Positions 53,403-63,019 of a DNA stretch of 64,000 nt are shown piece by piece. The stretch is taken from positions 124,001 through 188,000 of the forward strand of contig NZ_JACJOG010000046.1 in the NCBI RefSeq assembly GCF_014695375.1, in the 5' to 3' direction. The stretch comes from Coleofasciculus sp. FACHB-T130. Its GTDB lineage: Bacteria; Cyanobacteriota; Cyanobacteriia; Cyanobacteriales; FACHB-T130. The number at the start of each line of letters is the position of its first letter. Within the stretch, counting starts at the first letter, position 1. The notes under the pieces were generated by a model. It searched no databases, was not told the origin of the DNA, and saw only the letters and a program-made list of their open reading frames with translations. A program made the position numbers and the translations under genes.

Positions 53403-55754
53403 GTGGCACTGACAAACATTCCCAAAATTGTTCTAAGGGAGTATCTAAGGCGGAACCCCCCCCATTTCAGACTCCACCAATACGGTTGGTTGAGTCAATA
53501 CCAATGGATTGCGCCTGTCGTTGATGAAATCAAAACCGAACTCGATCCGCTAACGCTAGAAGAACCAACGACTCCATCAGACCTAACAGAAGTACCGCCG
53601 CCTCAATTTACCCCGCAGGTCCAGGGAGTTGACCACCTCTACAGACAGTACCGTTGCAAGTATAGTGAAGCCTTAAGCTGTACCTTACCGTTACAAACGG
53701 TTCAGCAAGATCCAACCGCCAAATATTGCTCAGAATGTAGTTTCCCTGCCACCTTAGCTGAGAAAAGTGAGATCCGGGGACGTCGGGGAAGATATCGAAT
53801 CGAAGGCTTATTGGGACGCCGGGGAATGGGACGGCTGTACAAGGGAATTCAGGTTGCCGATCAGCAGCCAGTTGTGATTAAAGAGTACCTGCTTCCCGAC
53901 CGTTGTTTCAACGAGGAAGAAATCCGCCTGCGTCAGCAAACCTTCGAGTTAGCAGCCGGTTTGACTCTAGCAGATGGAAGAGTCCAAGATGTTCGCTTGC
54001 GTCACCCTTGGGACGCCATTTCTGACCCGATTGCGGAACGCTGCTATCTTGTTACCACGAGCAATTTAGATACGCATCCAACTCTAAACGCCTGCCTTGC
54101 CGCCAATGGTGCGATGACCAGTCGGCAAGTGCGCCAAGTTCTCAACCAAGTCCTGCAAACCCTGGAGTTTCTCCACGGTCAAAAGTTTAGTCTGCCCTCC
54201 GGTCAGGTGCAGCAGGGAATCGCTCACGGCAATATTAGTTTGGATAGTCTGCTGATGGTGACAGACGACCAGAAATTTTTTATCCATGTGTGCGATTTGG
54301 CGCTTTGGGAGCGTCTGTTCGATCTGCCAACTGCCCAAACCGTTATCCCTACAGTTACCCAAGACTTAATCGCTTTGGGATACGTGGCTTTTTACCTGTT
54401 AGTAGGACGCTCTACTGACCCTGTTTCCGGTCAGCTGCTTGACCCCAAGGATGAACAGCAATGGCCTGTGGTGGAACCTCACCTCAAAATGTTCATTTTT
54501 CGCCTTTTAGGGCTAGATGTCAGTTTTGAGAGTGCTGAGGAAGCACGACAAGCACTGTTGAAGTTGCCGCCGGAAAAACCAGTCGATCTGGTAGTTGTAG
54601 ACACAGTGCCGCCGGAAGAGCAAAAAACCAAGCTGCGCCGTCCTCCCTGGCTGCTGCTGGGTGCTTTGGGAGTGACTTTGTTGGGAATACTCATCTGGTT
54701 TTTGATTCCGAAGTCCCAAGCGGGTAATCGTGCCGCCGATGATGATTTTCTGGTTTGTTGCATCAAGGAAATCCCTGGTATTCCTGCGGGTAAGTTTACT
54801 TACACAGCAGAAAAAGACGGAACATGGAGCTATATCCTGCGCCACGCTAATCTCATCTCAAAGAACAAAACTTTAGAAGACAAGCTCCGAGAACGTCAGC
54901 CGAAATTAGAGTTGAATTATCAAGCTGAGCCTTCCGGAGAGGACGCGATCGCGAAAGTCAGTTCGCAGCAAGTAGACTTTGCGATTTCTAGCTTGGTGAG
55001 TGATTTGACCAGCGAATTGAAGTATAAACAAGTTGCCTACGATGGGCTGGTCGTGTTTGTTGCCTTCAGCTACGCCAAACGAGATAAAAGCCTTCCTCAG
55101 TCTCTCAGGGGTCAAATTACTTTTGAGCAATTGCGTCAGCTTTACACTGGCGAAATTACTAATTGGCAAGTTTTAGGAGGGCCTGATTTACCTGTAAAAC
55201 TCTATATTCCGAAAGAAACTGAGGCGGTACGAATATTTGAGCAACGAGTTCTTAAAGATGAGCAAAAAATTGCTCTATTTAGAAAATTAATTCAAAAGAG
55301 CGAGCAACCACCTCCTTTGTTTAAAAACTCTTTCGAGCCAGAAATTAAGCCTTTGTCAACTTTCGAGACTCTACGACAGGTGATTCGGGATTTTGAGGAT
55401 GATGAGGTTGGGGGAATTGCCTTTGGCACAATCAGCAAAGTTTTCGGTCAATGTTCGGCTTATCCCTTAGCTTTAAAAGACGGAAATAAACCAGCAATCC
55501 AGGCGTTAATTCAAGATAATGGGAAGCCTGTAGAGCCAACAACAGACCTCTGTGATGATAAAGGAAGTTATCATCCTAATATAGAATTTTTCAAAAATAG
55601 CACCTACCCCTTGGCATATCCGATAACGGTTATTTATTCTGGAGATAACCGTCGTATCCCGGCTGGTCAAAAGTTCGCCGATTTGCTGAGAACTCTTGAG
55701 GCACAGCGATTGCTGAGCAAAGCAGGACTGGTGCCGTTACAACCGCTAGAATAG
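53403..55754 (+). CDS. Pseudokinase-TM-PstS-like fusion in the CIS locus
   Basis: A 783-residue protein from a GTG start (GGAG eight bases upstream). Residues about 80-125 hold a Cys cluster with CSEC. Residues about 130-395 are kinase-like: a glycine loop LLGRRGMGRLY and VVIKEY Lys, but HRD is replaced by HGNIS and DFG by DLA, so phosphotransfer is doubtful. One membrane helix (about 414-436) follows basic KLRRP. The final ~340 residues resemble the phosphate-binding PstS-type fold (AIAKVSSQQVDFAISS, GQITFEQLRQLYTGEITNW). The predicted topology is kinase-like part in cytoplasm and binding domain outside or in the lumen. Confidence 0.85.
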   Translation: MALTNIPKIVLREYLRRNPPHFRLHQYGWLSQYQWIAPVVDEIKTELDPLTLEEPTTPSDLTEVPPPQFTPQVQGVDHLYRQYRCKYSEALSCTLPLQTVQQDPTAKYCSECSFPATLAEKSEIRGRRGRYRIEGLLGRRGMGRLYKGIQVADQQPVVIKEYLLPDRCFNEEEIRLRQQTFELAAGLTLADGRVQDVRLRHPWDAISDPIAERCYLVTTSNLDTHPTLNACLAANGAMTSRQVRQVLNQVLQTLEFLHGQKFSLPSGQVQQGIAHGNISLDSLLMVTDDQKFFIHVCDLALWERLFDLPTAQTVIPTVTQDLIALGYVAFYLLVGRSTDPVSGQLLDPKDEQQWPVVEPHLKMFIFRLLGLDVSFESAEEARQALLKLPPEKPVDLVVVDTVPPEEQKTKLRRPPWLLLGALGVTLLGILIWFLIPKSQAGNRAADDDFLVCCIKEIPGIPAGKFTYTAEKDGTWSYILRHANLISKNKTLEDKLRERQPKLELNYQAEPSGEDAIAKVSSQQVDFAISSLVSDLTSELKYKQVAYDGLVVFVAFSYAKRDKSLPQSLRGQITFEQLRQLYTGEITNWQVLGGPDLPVKLYIPKETEAVRIFEQRVLKDEQKIALFRKLIQKSEQPPPLFKNSFEPEIKPLSTFETLRQVIRDFEDDEVGGIAFGTISKVFGQCSAYPLALKDGNKPAIQALIQDNGKPVEPTTDLCDDKGSYHPNIEFFKNSTYPLAYPITVIYSGDNRRIPAGQKFADLLRTLEAQRLLSKAGLVPLQPLE

Positions 55755-55896
55755 TTTTTAGATAATTACCTGCTGGATTAGAGTGGGTTAGATTCCTAGA
55801 GGTTAATGGTGAATAGCTATTAGCTGAATTTAGACCTTTGTCTAGCAATCAGCCAAAAACGGATGCCCTAAAATAACAGGAAGTTTTGGTTTTTTT

Positions 55897-56184
55897 ATGA
55901 ACAGGTATTCTTCCCAACAAGCGGTTTCCGGCGCGATCGCTAATCTGGGGACACAATCTTATCTACAACCCATTGGGAGTAGCACTCGTCCGGCTGGGTA
56001 CGCAGCACCGGGTTTAGTTCCCAGTAACGATAAAGATAACCAAACTGCGGTATCAAAGACAGCCGCTAAAGTTCTGCGCGATCCTTTATTGCTGAGGCAA
56101 TTGAGCGATCGCGTTTATGAATTGATGCTTGAAGATTTACGTCGTCAAAGGGAACGCAGTAGAAACTACGGAGGATACTTCTGA
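55897..56184 (+). CDS. Small CIS protein with C-terminal docking-like helix
   Basis: No named family. The 95-residue product has a disordered Gly/Ser/Pro start and a C-terminal helix RQLSDRVYELMLEDLRRQRE ending RNYGGYF. This end resembles the last residues of the 1888-aa protein (LAREVYSFIRQRLEIERER ... NYSG), sharing VY, spaced Leu and RER. Similar ends occur in small hypothetical proteins of other CIS loci, from memory. Stop and next start overlap (TGATG), so it is coupled to the gp19-type gene. Confidence 0.7.
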   Translation: MNRYSSQQAVSGAIANLGTQSYLQPIGSSTRPAGYAAPGLVPSNDKDNQTAVSKTAAKVLRDPLLLRQLSDRVYELMLEDLRRQRERSRNYGGYF

Positions 56185-56774
56185 TGCCCGCCCCACTGCC
56201 ACCAGCACAGTCGTCTGCGTCAAGTCGCAATAATGGACAGAACAAAAATGGCACTAGCGTCCGCGAACTAAACTACGTTACTGCCAATCGTTTTTATGTA
56301 GAAATTCAAAGTAATATTACTGCCTGTTTCACCGAGTGCCAAGGCTTGGGCGTGACGATCAAGGCTCAAAAACACTATGAAGGCGGTGTCAACGATCAAC
56401 AGAGAATTTTTCTAGGTCAGGCAGAATTTTCAGATGTGACCCTCAAGCGGGGTATCACTAATGATTTAGTTTTTTGGGATTGGATTAGTAAAATATTAAG
56501 CGATGTTGGGCGTAATCAAGGCAATAATCTACCGAAAAAAGAACGTCGTAACATTAATATTTTGGTATTCAACCCAGCAGGAGAAACAATGCAGTGTTGG
56601 ACACTAATTGGTGCCGTTCCTGTTGCCTGGAAGTCAGCCTCATTAAGCGCGGATTCCAATGCAGTGGCAATTGAAGAGTTAACACTTTCATACGAGAGTT
56701 TACAGGTTGATAAGTCACGCAATGGCGGCTCTTCAATTTCCGGTGGACGCGATAGTTTGGGATACTTTGCCTAG
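56184..56774 (+). CDS. CIS gp19-type tube/baseplate protein
   Basis: The 196-residue product has a disordered start (PAPLPPAQSSASSRNN) and then the gp19 fold: NRFYVEIQSNITACFTECQGLGV, DVTLKRGITNDLVFWDWISK and VAIEELTLSYESLQV. It ends with a Gly/Ser tail. It is related to the protein at 43243-43749 rather than the main tube proteins, so it is probably a tube initiator near the baseplate. The one-base overlap with the 95-aa gene indicates coupling. Confidence 0.82.
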   Translation: MPAPLPPAQSSASSRNNGQNKNGTSVRELNYVTANRFYVEIQSNITACFTECQGLGVTIKAQKHYEGGVNDQQRIFLGQAEFSDVTLKRGITNDLVFWDWISKILSDVGRNQGNNLPKKERRNINILVFNPAGETMQCWTLIGAVPVAWKSASLSADSNAVAIEELTLSYESLQVDKSRNGGSSISGGRDSLGYFA

Positions 56775-56793
56775 AAATTAACACAACAAAAAT

Positions 56794-59700
56794 ATGGCGG
56801 AACATGAGGGCACAGAACCAAGGAACAATTTTCCCGATGGAGAAACGATACCCCAGGAACCCCTTGGTATCAAAAACCCCTTGCTTCCACCTAATCCGTT
56901 AGGGCAGAACTTACTAAATCCTAAATTTTTGCACCCGCTGGGAGCAAGATCGATTACCGTTTTCAATCCTTCCGGTTTTTTCTCTGAGGAAGTGGCGGAT
57001 GAATTTCCGCCAGATAATCCTTTCAAGAATTCACCCTTTTTTGCAGAATCCCAAGGCTCACAATTAAGTGAATCGGTCGATGTTGACACGGCACCGATCT
57101 CGGCAGAGGCTGCTTTGCCAGTTATGCGGGCAACCGATCCAACATTAGTGCAACCCGTTTTAGCTACCGAACTACCAGCTAAAGCAGTAGGGATTGGTCC
57201 TGTCAGGACACCCATTGCAGCACCAGCAACTGAAATAAGCAATGCGATCGCTAGTTCGCCCTCACCCAGCACAATTGAGCCACCAATAGCTGCTCTCACG
57301 GCACCTCTTGAAGCAGCAGGAATTGAAATAAGCAATGCGATTGCTAGTTCGCCGTCACCCAGCACAATTCAAAGGGCAGCAGCGATTGAAGCTTCCACAC
57401 CGGGTGTAACACCAGCAACTGAAATAAGTAATGAGAGCGCTAGTTCGCCCTCACTCAGCACAATTGAGCCATCAATAGATGCTCTCACGGCACCCGTTGA
57501 AGCAGCAGGCACTGAAATAAGCAATGCGATCGCTAGTTCGCCCTTTTCCAGCACAATTCAAAAGGCACCAGCAATTGACGAACAAACGACACCTATTGAA
57601 TCACTAGGCACTGAAATAAGCATTGCGATCGCTAGTTCGCCCTCACCCAGCACAATTCAAAGGGCAGTAACGATTGAGGCTTCCACGGCACCAGATTCAA
57701 CACCAGCAACCATTGCAGCACCAAGAACTGAAATAAGCAATGAGAGCGCTAGTTCGCCCTCACCCAACACAATTCAGCCACCAATAGATGCTCTCACGGC
57801 ACCCCTTGAAGCAGCAGGCACTGAAATAAGCAATGAAATTGCTAATTCGCCCTCAGCTAGCCCAATTCAAAGGGCAGCAGCAATTGAGGCTTCCACACCG
57901 GGTGTAACACCAACAACTGAGAGAAGCAATGAAATTGCTAATTCGCCCTCAGCTAGCACAATTCAAAGGGCAGCAACAATTGACGAACAGACGGCACCCC
58001 TTGAAGCAGCAGGCACTGAAATAAGCAATGAAATTGCTAATTCGCCCTCAGCTAGCACAATTCAAAGGGCAGCAGCAATTGAGGCTTCCACACCGGGTGT
58101 AACACCAACAACTGAAATAAGCAATCAGAGCGCTAATTCGCCCTCAGCTAGCACAATTCAACGGACAGCAGAAATTGAGGCTTCCACACCGGATGTAACA
58201 CCAACAACTGAGAGAAGCAATCAGAGCGCTAATTCACCCTCAGCCAGCACAATACCCCTTGAAGCAACAGGTACTGAAATAAGCAACGAGATCGCTAGTT
58301 CGCCCTCAGCCAGAACAATTCAACGGACAGCAGCGCTTGAGGCTTCCACGGCATCAGATTCAACACCAGCAACTGAAATAAGTAATGAGAGCGCTAATTC
58401 GCCCTCAGCCAGCACAATTCAAAGGGCACCAGCAATTGAGGCTTCCACACCGGGTGTAACACCAACAACTGAAATAAGCAATGAGATCGCTAATTCGCCC
58501 TCTTCCAGCACAATTCAACGGACAGAAGCGATTGAGACTATCACGGCACCCCTTGAAGCAGCCGGAACTGCAATAAGCAATGAAATTGCTAGTTCGCCCT
58601 CACCCAGCTCAATTCAACGGACAGCAGAAATTAACGAACCAACAACACTTATCGCAGCACAAACTTCTGAGATAAGCAATGAAATTGCTAGTTCAGCCTC
58701 ACCCAGGACAATTCAAAGGGCACCAACAATTGACGCTATCACGGCACCCATTGAAGCACCAGCAACTGAGATAAGCAATGCGATCGCTAGTTCACCCTCA
58801 GCCAGCATAATTCAAAGGACAGTGGCGATTGAGGTTGCCACGGAACCAGATGCAGCACTAGGAACTGAAAGAAGCAACGAGATCAGTTTACCCTCTTCAA
58901 CCACACCTTCATCGGTGCCAACTAAGACAGCCGCAACCGAAGCAAGGTTAGGACAAGCCTTTTTGGATACAGAACCACAAGTTCAAAAAGCACCAGCAAT
59001 TAACGAACAAATAGCACCAAATGTAGCATCAGCACCACGAGACACCATTGCTAGCCAGCGAGATCCCATTGATAGCCAACCAACTTTGGGACAAACCCTT
59101 TCGCATACAGAACCACAAGTTCAAAGGGCACCAGCGGTTGAGGAATTCACGTCATCTATTACAGCACCAGCGCCAGAACAGATGACTCAGGTGAAAAACC
59201 CTCTGGCTGATTCGTCCTCACCCACTATGCCTTCATCTGTGCAGCCAGATACAGCCGCCATCGCACCAACCGTAGAACAACAGCTGTTACAAGCTGAACT
59301 GCAAGTTCAAAAGGTACAAATGCCTCCGTTAACTGCACCGCAAGCGGCATCGGTGCCACCAGAGACAGAGTTAGAACTTACTTCAGCAGTAAACGAAAAC
59401 TTAGCCGCAGTCTCTAATTTGACTACTTCCAAGGCTGTGCCAGAAGTCACTACAGATCGAGTTGTTGTACAACCTCTGTTGGAAACAAAAGCAGCAAACC
59501 ACACAGAAACTACGTTATCGAAGGTTACGGAATCAATTGAGTCACCAATATCATTTTCTGCGGTGACAGAGGCGGAATCAGTTGAAATACCAGCGATCGC
59601 TTCTGAGAATATAACAGTTGACCGCTCGGACAGCATAGCGCCTGTAACAAAGGTAGAATCCCTAGTTCAAAAGGCACCAGCGCTTTCAACAGCAACAGAA

Positions 59701-62460
59701 CCAGGTGAACCCCCACTGCTACAAAGGATGGAGGAAAATTTCTCTTCAGAAGTGACTGACAACTTCGCCCCCACACCCTCGATTTCCACACCAGCTACTG
59801 CACTACCTGAAACTACACCTGACATATCCACCCTTGTACAAGCCAGCTTAAATTCACAGCCCTCTGACTCAACAACACCAGTGCCAGAAGTCCTGGAACC
59901 ATTTGAGCCTGCGGTACAGTTAAGGGCTGAATTTCCATCACAGGTAAGCTCATCTCCCCCGATTTCCACCTCTGCGATCGCTCCAAAATCTGTACGTGAA
60001 GAAACGACGCCTACAGAATCCACGCTAATACAACCGATTGGGGAGTTATCTATACAAACAAAGGGAGAAGTGTTGCCAGAATTCTTGGCACCCATCGCTG
60101 AATTACCACTCCCAATAGAATCATCGGTAAAAGAGCCTGAAGCGTTCAACTTGGCGCTTTCACCTACTGAATCAACCGACTCTCCTCTACAGATGCCCGA
60201 AAGTACGCCGATTATAGGCGCTACAGTCATTCAACCGAAACTAGAAACCGCATCGATAAGTGAAGATGTGACTAGGTTGGCATCAGAAGCGATCGCTTCC
60301 ACTAGCTCCATAGAAGTACCTGAAAGTACAACAACGCAACAAACTACAGTCATTCAACCGAAATTCGCAACCGCACCAGTAAGTGAAAATTTGACTGAGT
60401 TGGAACCAGACGCGATCGCTTCCACCGACTCCATACAAATCCCTGGCAGTACAACAACGCCAGACACTACAGTTATTCAACCGAAATTAGCAACCGCACC
60501 GACAAGTGAAGAGGCGACTTGGTTAGCACCAGATGCTACAGCCATTCAACCAAAACTAGAAACCGCACCGACAAGTGAAGAGGTGACTCGGTTAGCACCG
60601 GAAGCGATCACTTCCACAGATTCCATACAAGTACCTGGAAGTACAACAACGCCAGACGCTATAGTCATTCAACCTAAATTAGAACCCGAACCAGTCAGTG
60701 AAAATTTGGTTGGATTGGCACCAGACGCGATCGCTTCCACCGACTCCATACAAGTACCTGAAAGTACAACAACGCAACAAACTACAGTCATTCAACCAAA
60801 ATTAGCAACCGCACCGACAAGTGAAGAGGTGACTTGGTTAGCACCGGAAGCGATCGCATCAACCAATTCCATACAGATACCTGAAAGTACAACAACGCCA
60901 GACGCTACACTCATTCAACCGAAATTAGAACCTGAATCGGCGAGTGAAAATTTGGCTGGATTGGCACCAGGCGCGATCGCTTCTACTGATGCCATACAGA
61001 TACCTGAAAGTACAACAACGCAACAAACTACAGTCATTCAACCGAAATTAGAACCCGAATCAGTAAGTGAAAATTTGGTTGGATTGGCACCAGACGCGAT
61101 CGCTTCCACTGATTCGATACAAGTACCTGAAAGTACAACAACGCCCGAACCGGCAAGTAAAGATTTGACTGGGTTAGCACCGGAAGCGATCGCTTCCACC
61201 GATTCGATACAAGTCCCTGAAAGTACAACAACGCAACAAACTACAGTCATTCAACCAAAATTAGAAACCGCATCGGGAAGTGAAGATTTTCCGGTTGAGA
61301 CAAAACCAGCGATCGCTTCTACTGATGCCATACAGATACCTGAAAGTACAACAACGCAACAAACTACAGTCATTCAACCAAAATTAGCAACCGCACCGAC
61401 AAGTGAAGAGGTAACTTGGTTAGCACCGGAAGCGATCGCTTCCACCGACTCCATACAAGTCCCTGGAAGTACAACCACGCCAGACGCTACAGTCATTCAA
61501 CCGAAATTAGAACCCGAACCAGTCAGTGAAAATTTGGCTCGATTGGCACCAGACGCGATCGCTTCCACATCCTTTGCCAATCCCCCTGTAGAGGTGCCCC
61601 AAAGCACACAAATTACAGAACCCACCGTTATACAACCTCTGGTGGAAACAGAGTCGATTGAGAAGAGCGAACAACTGCCTCAATTGCCTCAAGTGTTGAC
61701 AAATCTATCCATTCTCAGCCCTCTAGCTCAACAATCTAATCTTCTTACTTCCCCTTTTCTAGACATAGGAAGCAATAAGGTTGAAGAATCCTTTCTTGCG
61801 CCGAGTACCTCAAATTTCTCTGGTGCTTCGGAGCAGTCTATTCCTATCCAGAGAATGCCAGAAGAGTCATGGAAGGAAAATCAAGATGCCACAACATTTT
61901 CAAGCAGCGTAGAACAAGTGCAAATGGCACCTTCTTCCCTTTCCTCTTCTCATGATTTACCTTCCGCAAATAATTCTACGAACACCAGAGACATACCAAC
62001 ATCTTGGTCAAGTATTTCTGAATTACTAGGGGAGAATACACCTAAAGAAAGCGAATCAATCGTTGTACAACCTCTCTCAGAACAGAGGACGTGGGAGACA
62101 CCGCAAAAGCCGATAATTTCCAAAGCATCCGACTTTAACAGCTCCCAATCAAATATTTCCCAGTCCCTGATGAATTCCCCGCAAAACAATAGTTTGGGCA
62201 ATGTCATTCAAACATATTCCATGCCCTCGCGTCGCACATCAGCTTCTGGAATGGAAGCGCTTATACAGTTAATGGGGGACGCTGATAGCCAAGTAGGAGC
62301 AATCGATCAAAGCGTATCTACCGTTGATGACTCCTCTAGTGAAGAAGCCACCGACAACTTAGAGCTTCTAGCTCGTGAAGTCTATAGTTTTATCCGGCAA
62401 CGGTTGGAAATAGAGCGAGAACGTCGAGGAAATAACTATTCAGGACGTCTGCCCTGGTAA
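56794..62460 (+). CDS. Giant repeat protein of the CIS locus, unknown function
   Basis: No family recognised. The 1888-residue product begins with a Pro-rich region, then about 17 copies of a TEISN(E/A)IASSPSxSTIQRA unit (residues ~145-700), a variable Ser/Thr/Pro/Glu region, about 10 copies of a 41-residue unit EAIASTDSIQVPESTTTQQ... with TVIQPKL (residues ~1165-1590), and a variable end. The last ~30 residues form a charged helix LLAREVYSFIRQRLEIERER, like the 95-aa protein. There is no signal peptide or membrane helix. It lies between tube/initiator and baseplate genes. A fibre, scaffold or tape-measure-like role is possible; none is shown. Confidence 0.85.
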   Translation: MAEHEGTEPRNNFPDGETIPQEPLGIKNPLLPPNPLGQNLLNPKFLHPLGARSITVFNPSGFFSEEVADEFPPDNPFKNSPFFAESQGSQLSESVDVDTAPISAEAALPVMRATDPTLVQPVLATELPAKAVGIGPVRTPIAAPATEISNAIASSPSPSTIEPPIAALTAPLEAAGIEISNAIASSPSPSTIQRAAAIEASTPGVTPATEISNESASSPSLSTIEPSIDALTAPVEAAGTEISNAIASSPFSSTIQKAPAIDEQTTPIESLGTEISIAIASSPSPSTIQRAVTIEASTAPDSTPATIAAPRTEISNESASSPSPNTIQPPIDALTAPLEAAGTEISNEIANSPSASPIQRAAAIEASTPGVTPTTERSNEIANSPSASTIQRAATIDEQTAPLEAAGTEISNEIANSPSASTIQRAAAIEASTPGVTPTTEISNQSANSPSASTIQRTAEIEASTPDVTPTTERSNQSANSPSASTIPLEATGTEISNEIASSPSARTIQRTAALEASTASDSTPATEISNESANSPSASTIQRAPAIEASTPGVTPTTEISNEIANSPSSSTIQRTEAIETITAPLEAAGTAISNEIASSPSPSSIQRTAEINEPTTLIAAQTSEISNEIASSASPRTIQRAPTIDAITAPIEAPATEISNAIASSPSASIIQRTVAIEVATEPDAALGTERSNEISLPSSTTPSSVPTKTAATEARLGQAFLDTEPQVQKAPAINEQIAPNVASAPRDTIASQRDPIDSQPTLGQTLSHTEPQVQRAPAVEEFTSSITAPAPEQMTQVKNPLADSSSPTMPSSVQPDTAAIAPTVEQQLLQAELQVQKVQMPPLTAPQAASVPPETELELTSAVNENLAAVSNLTTSKAVPEVTTDRVVVQPLLETKAANHTETTLSKVTESIESPISFSAVTEAESVEIPAIASENITVDRSDSIAPVTKVESLVQKAPALSTATEPGEPPLLQRMEENFSSEVTDNFAPTPSISTPATALPETTPDISTLVQASLNSQPSDSTTPVPEVLEPFEPAVQLRAEFPSQVSSSPPISTSAIAPKSVREETTPTESTLIQPIGELSIQTKGEVLPEFLAPIAELPLPIESSVKEPEAFNLALSPTESTDSPLQMPESTPIIGATVIQPKLETASISEDVTRLASEAIASTSSIEVPESTTTQQTTVIQPKFATAPVSENLTELEPDAIASTDSIQIPGSTTTPDTTVIQPKLATAPTSEEATWLAPDATAIQPKLETAPTSEEVTRLAPEAITSTDSIQVPGSTTTPDAIVIQPKLEPEPVSENLVGLAPDAIASTDSIQVPESTTTQQTTVIQPKLATAPTSEEVTWLAPEAIASTNSIQIPESTTTPDATLIQPKLEPESASENLAGLAPGAIASTDAIQIPESTTTQQTTVIQPKLEPESVSENLVGLAPDAIASTDSIQVPESTTTPEPASKDLTGLAPEAIASTDSIQVPESTTTQQTTVIQPKLETASGSEDFPVETKPAIASTDAIQIPESTTTQQTTVIQPKLATAPTSEEVTWLAPEAIASTDSIQVPGSTTTPDATVIQPKLEPEPVSENLARLAPDAIASTSFANPPVEVPQSTQITEPTVIQPLVETESIEKSEQLPQLPQVLTNLSILSPLAQQSNLLTSPFLDIGSNKVEESFLAPSTSNFSGASEQSIPIQRMPEESWKENQDATTFSSSVEQVQMAPSSLSSSHDLPSANNSTNTRDIPTSWSSISELLGENTPKESESIVVQPLSEQRTWETPQKPIISKASDFNSSQSNISQSLMNSPQNNSLGNVIQTYSMPSRRTSASGMEALIQLMGDADSQVGAIDQSVSTVDDSSSEEATDNLELLAREVYSFIRQRLEIERERRGNNYSGRLPW
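57228..58889 (+). repeat. Repeat family A in the giant CIS protein
   Basis: About 17-18 imperfect copies encode TE(I/R)SN(E/A/Q)(I/S)A(S/N)SPS(P/A)STIQ(R/K)A, mostly followed by IEASTPGVTP or APLEAAG linkers. Unit length varies between roughly 23 and 45 residues. Several copies carry an intact HIP1 site in the codons for AIA; others have lost it. Confidence 0.85.
60286..61569 (+). repeat. Repeat family B in the giant CIS protein
   Basis: About 10 copies of a ~41-residue (~123-bp) unit with EAIASTDSIQVPESTTT, TVIQPKL(A/E) and SE(E/N)(V/L)T.LAP. Some copies are shortened (near 61130 and 61270). Nearly every unit has a HIP1 octamer at the EAIAS codons, so the DNA repeats as well as the protein. 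Confidence 0.85.
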
Positions 62461-62488
62461 AGTTACTGCCATTATTAAGGAGAATAAT

Positions 62489-63019
62489 ATGTCAACTACT
62501 CGTCTGGTCAAAGCAAAACTTATTCCAAAGGTTCCAGCGCAGGGTGTGGACACCATTGAGTTCATGTTCAACCCCACCAAGCTTTCCTTCAGCCGGAGTG
62601 TTCAAATCAATTCTCCTCAAGGCGCACGTACTGCTAAAGGACTGCCGAAAGTCAGCTTCCAAAGTATAGATCCTTACAAACTCACTATCTCAGAGATTTT
62701 GTTTGATACCTATGAAGAAGGCACAAGTGTGCTTTGGTACATCAACAAATTGAAAAAAGCTGTTGAGTTTCCCGATGGTCAAGATGTCCCACCCGTCTAT
62801 GTATTTACCTGGGGTGCCCAAGAATACCTCCGTTGCTTTGTGCAATCACTCAGCTACGAACTCACTATGTTTCTACCTGATGGCACTCCAGTGCGTGCTT
62901 CAGCTAGCCTGACCCTCCACGAAGTCGATATACTCATCCCCCCAGGCTCTCCAGAAGCTCCTTCTAGTGTGAATCGTACTGGAGAAAGCCGAAACAGCAG
63001 GACTCGAAGAGCTACATAA
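62489..63019 (+). CDS. CIS baseplate tube-type protein (Pvc7-like, no LysM)
   Basis: The 176-residue product matches the CIS tube/baseplate protein domain: KLIPKVPAQGVDTIEFMFNP, PTKLSFSRS, FDTYEEGTSVLWYINKL, PPVYVFTWGAQEYLRCFVQSLSYELTMFLPDGTPVRASASLTLHEVD. In many CIS the protein also has a LysM domain for gripping the spike; here it stops at a short basic tail (RNSRTRRAT). AAGGAGAATAATATG gives a strong start. It lies directly before the spike gene. Confidence 0.88.
   Translation: MSTTRLVKAKLIPKVPAQGVDTIEFMFNPTKLSFSRSVQINSPQGARTAKGLPKVSFQSIDPYKLTISEILFDTYEEGTSVLWYINKLKKAVEFPDGQDVPPVYVFTWGAQEYLRCFVQSLSYELTMFLPDGTPVRASASLTLHEVDILIPPGSPEAPSSVNRTGESRNSRTRRAT

Noticed and set aside
56778-57365. 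Minus-strand ORF of 195 codons opposite the giant repeat gene
   Set aside because: It is the antisense of the repeat family; the same mirrored frame recurs at 57369-57554 and 59667-60230 only because of the repeats.
57228-61569. CRISPR-like array
   Set aside because: Repeats are in a continuous open frame with conserved amino acids and no unique spacers of constant length.
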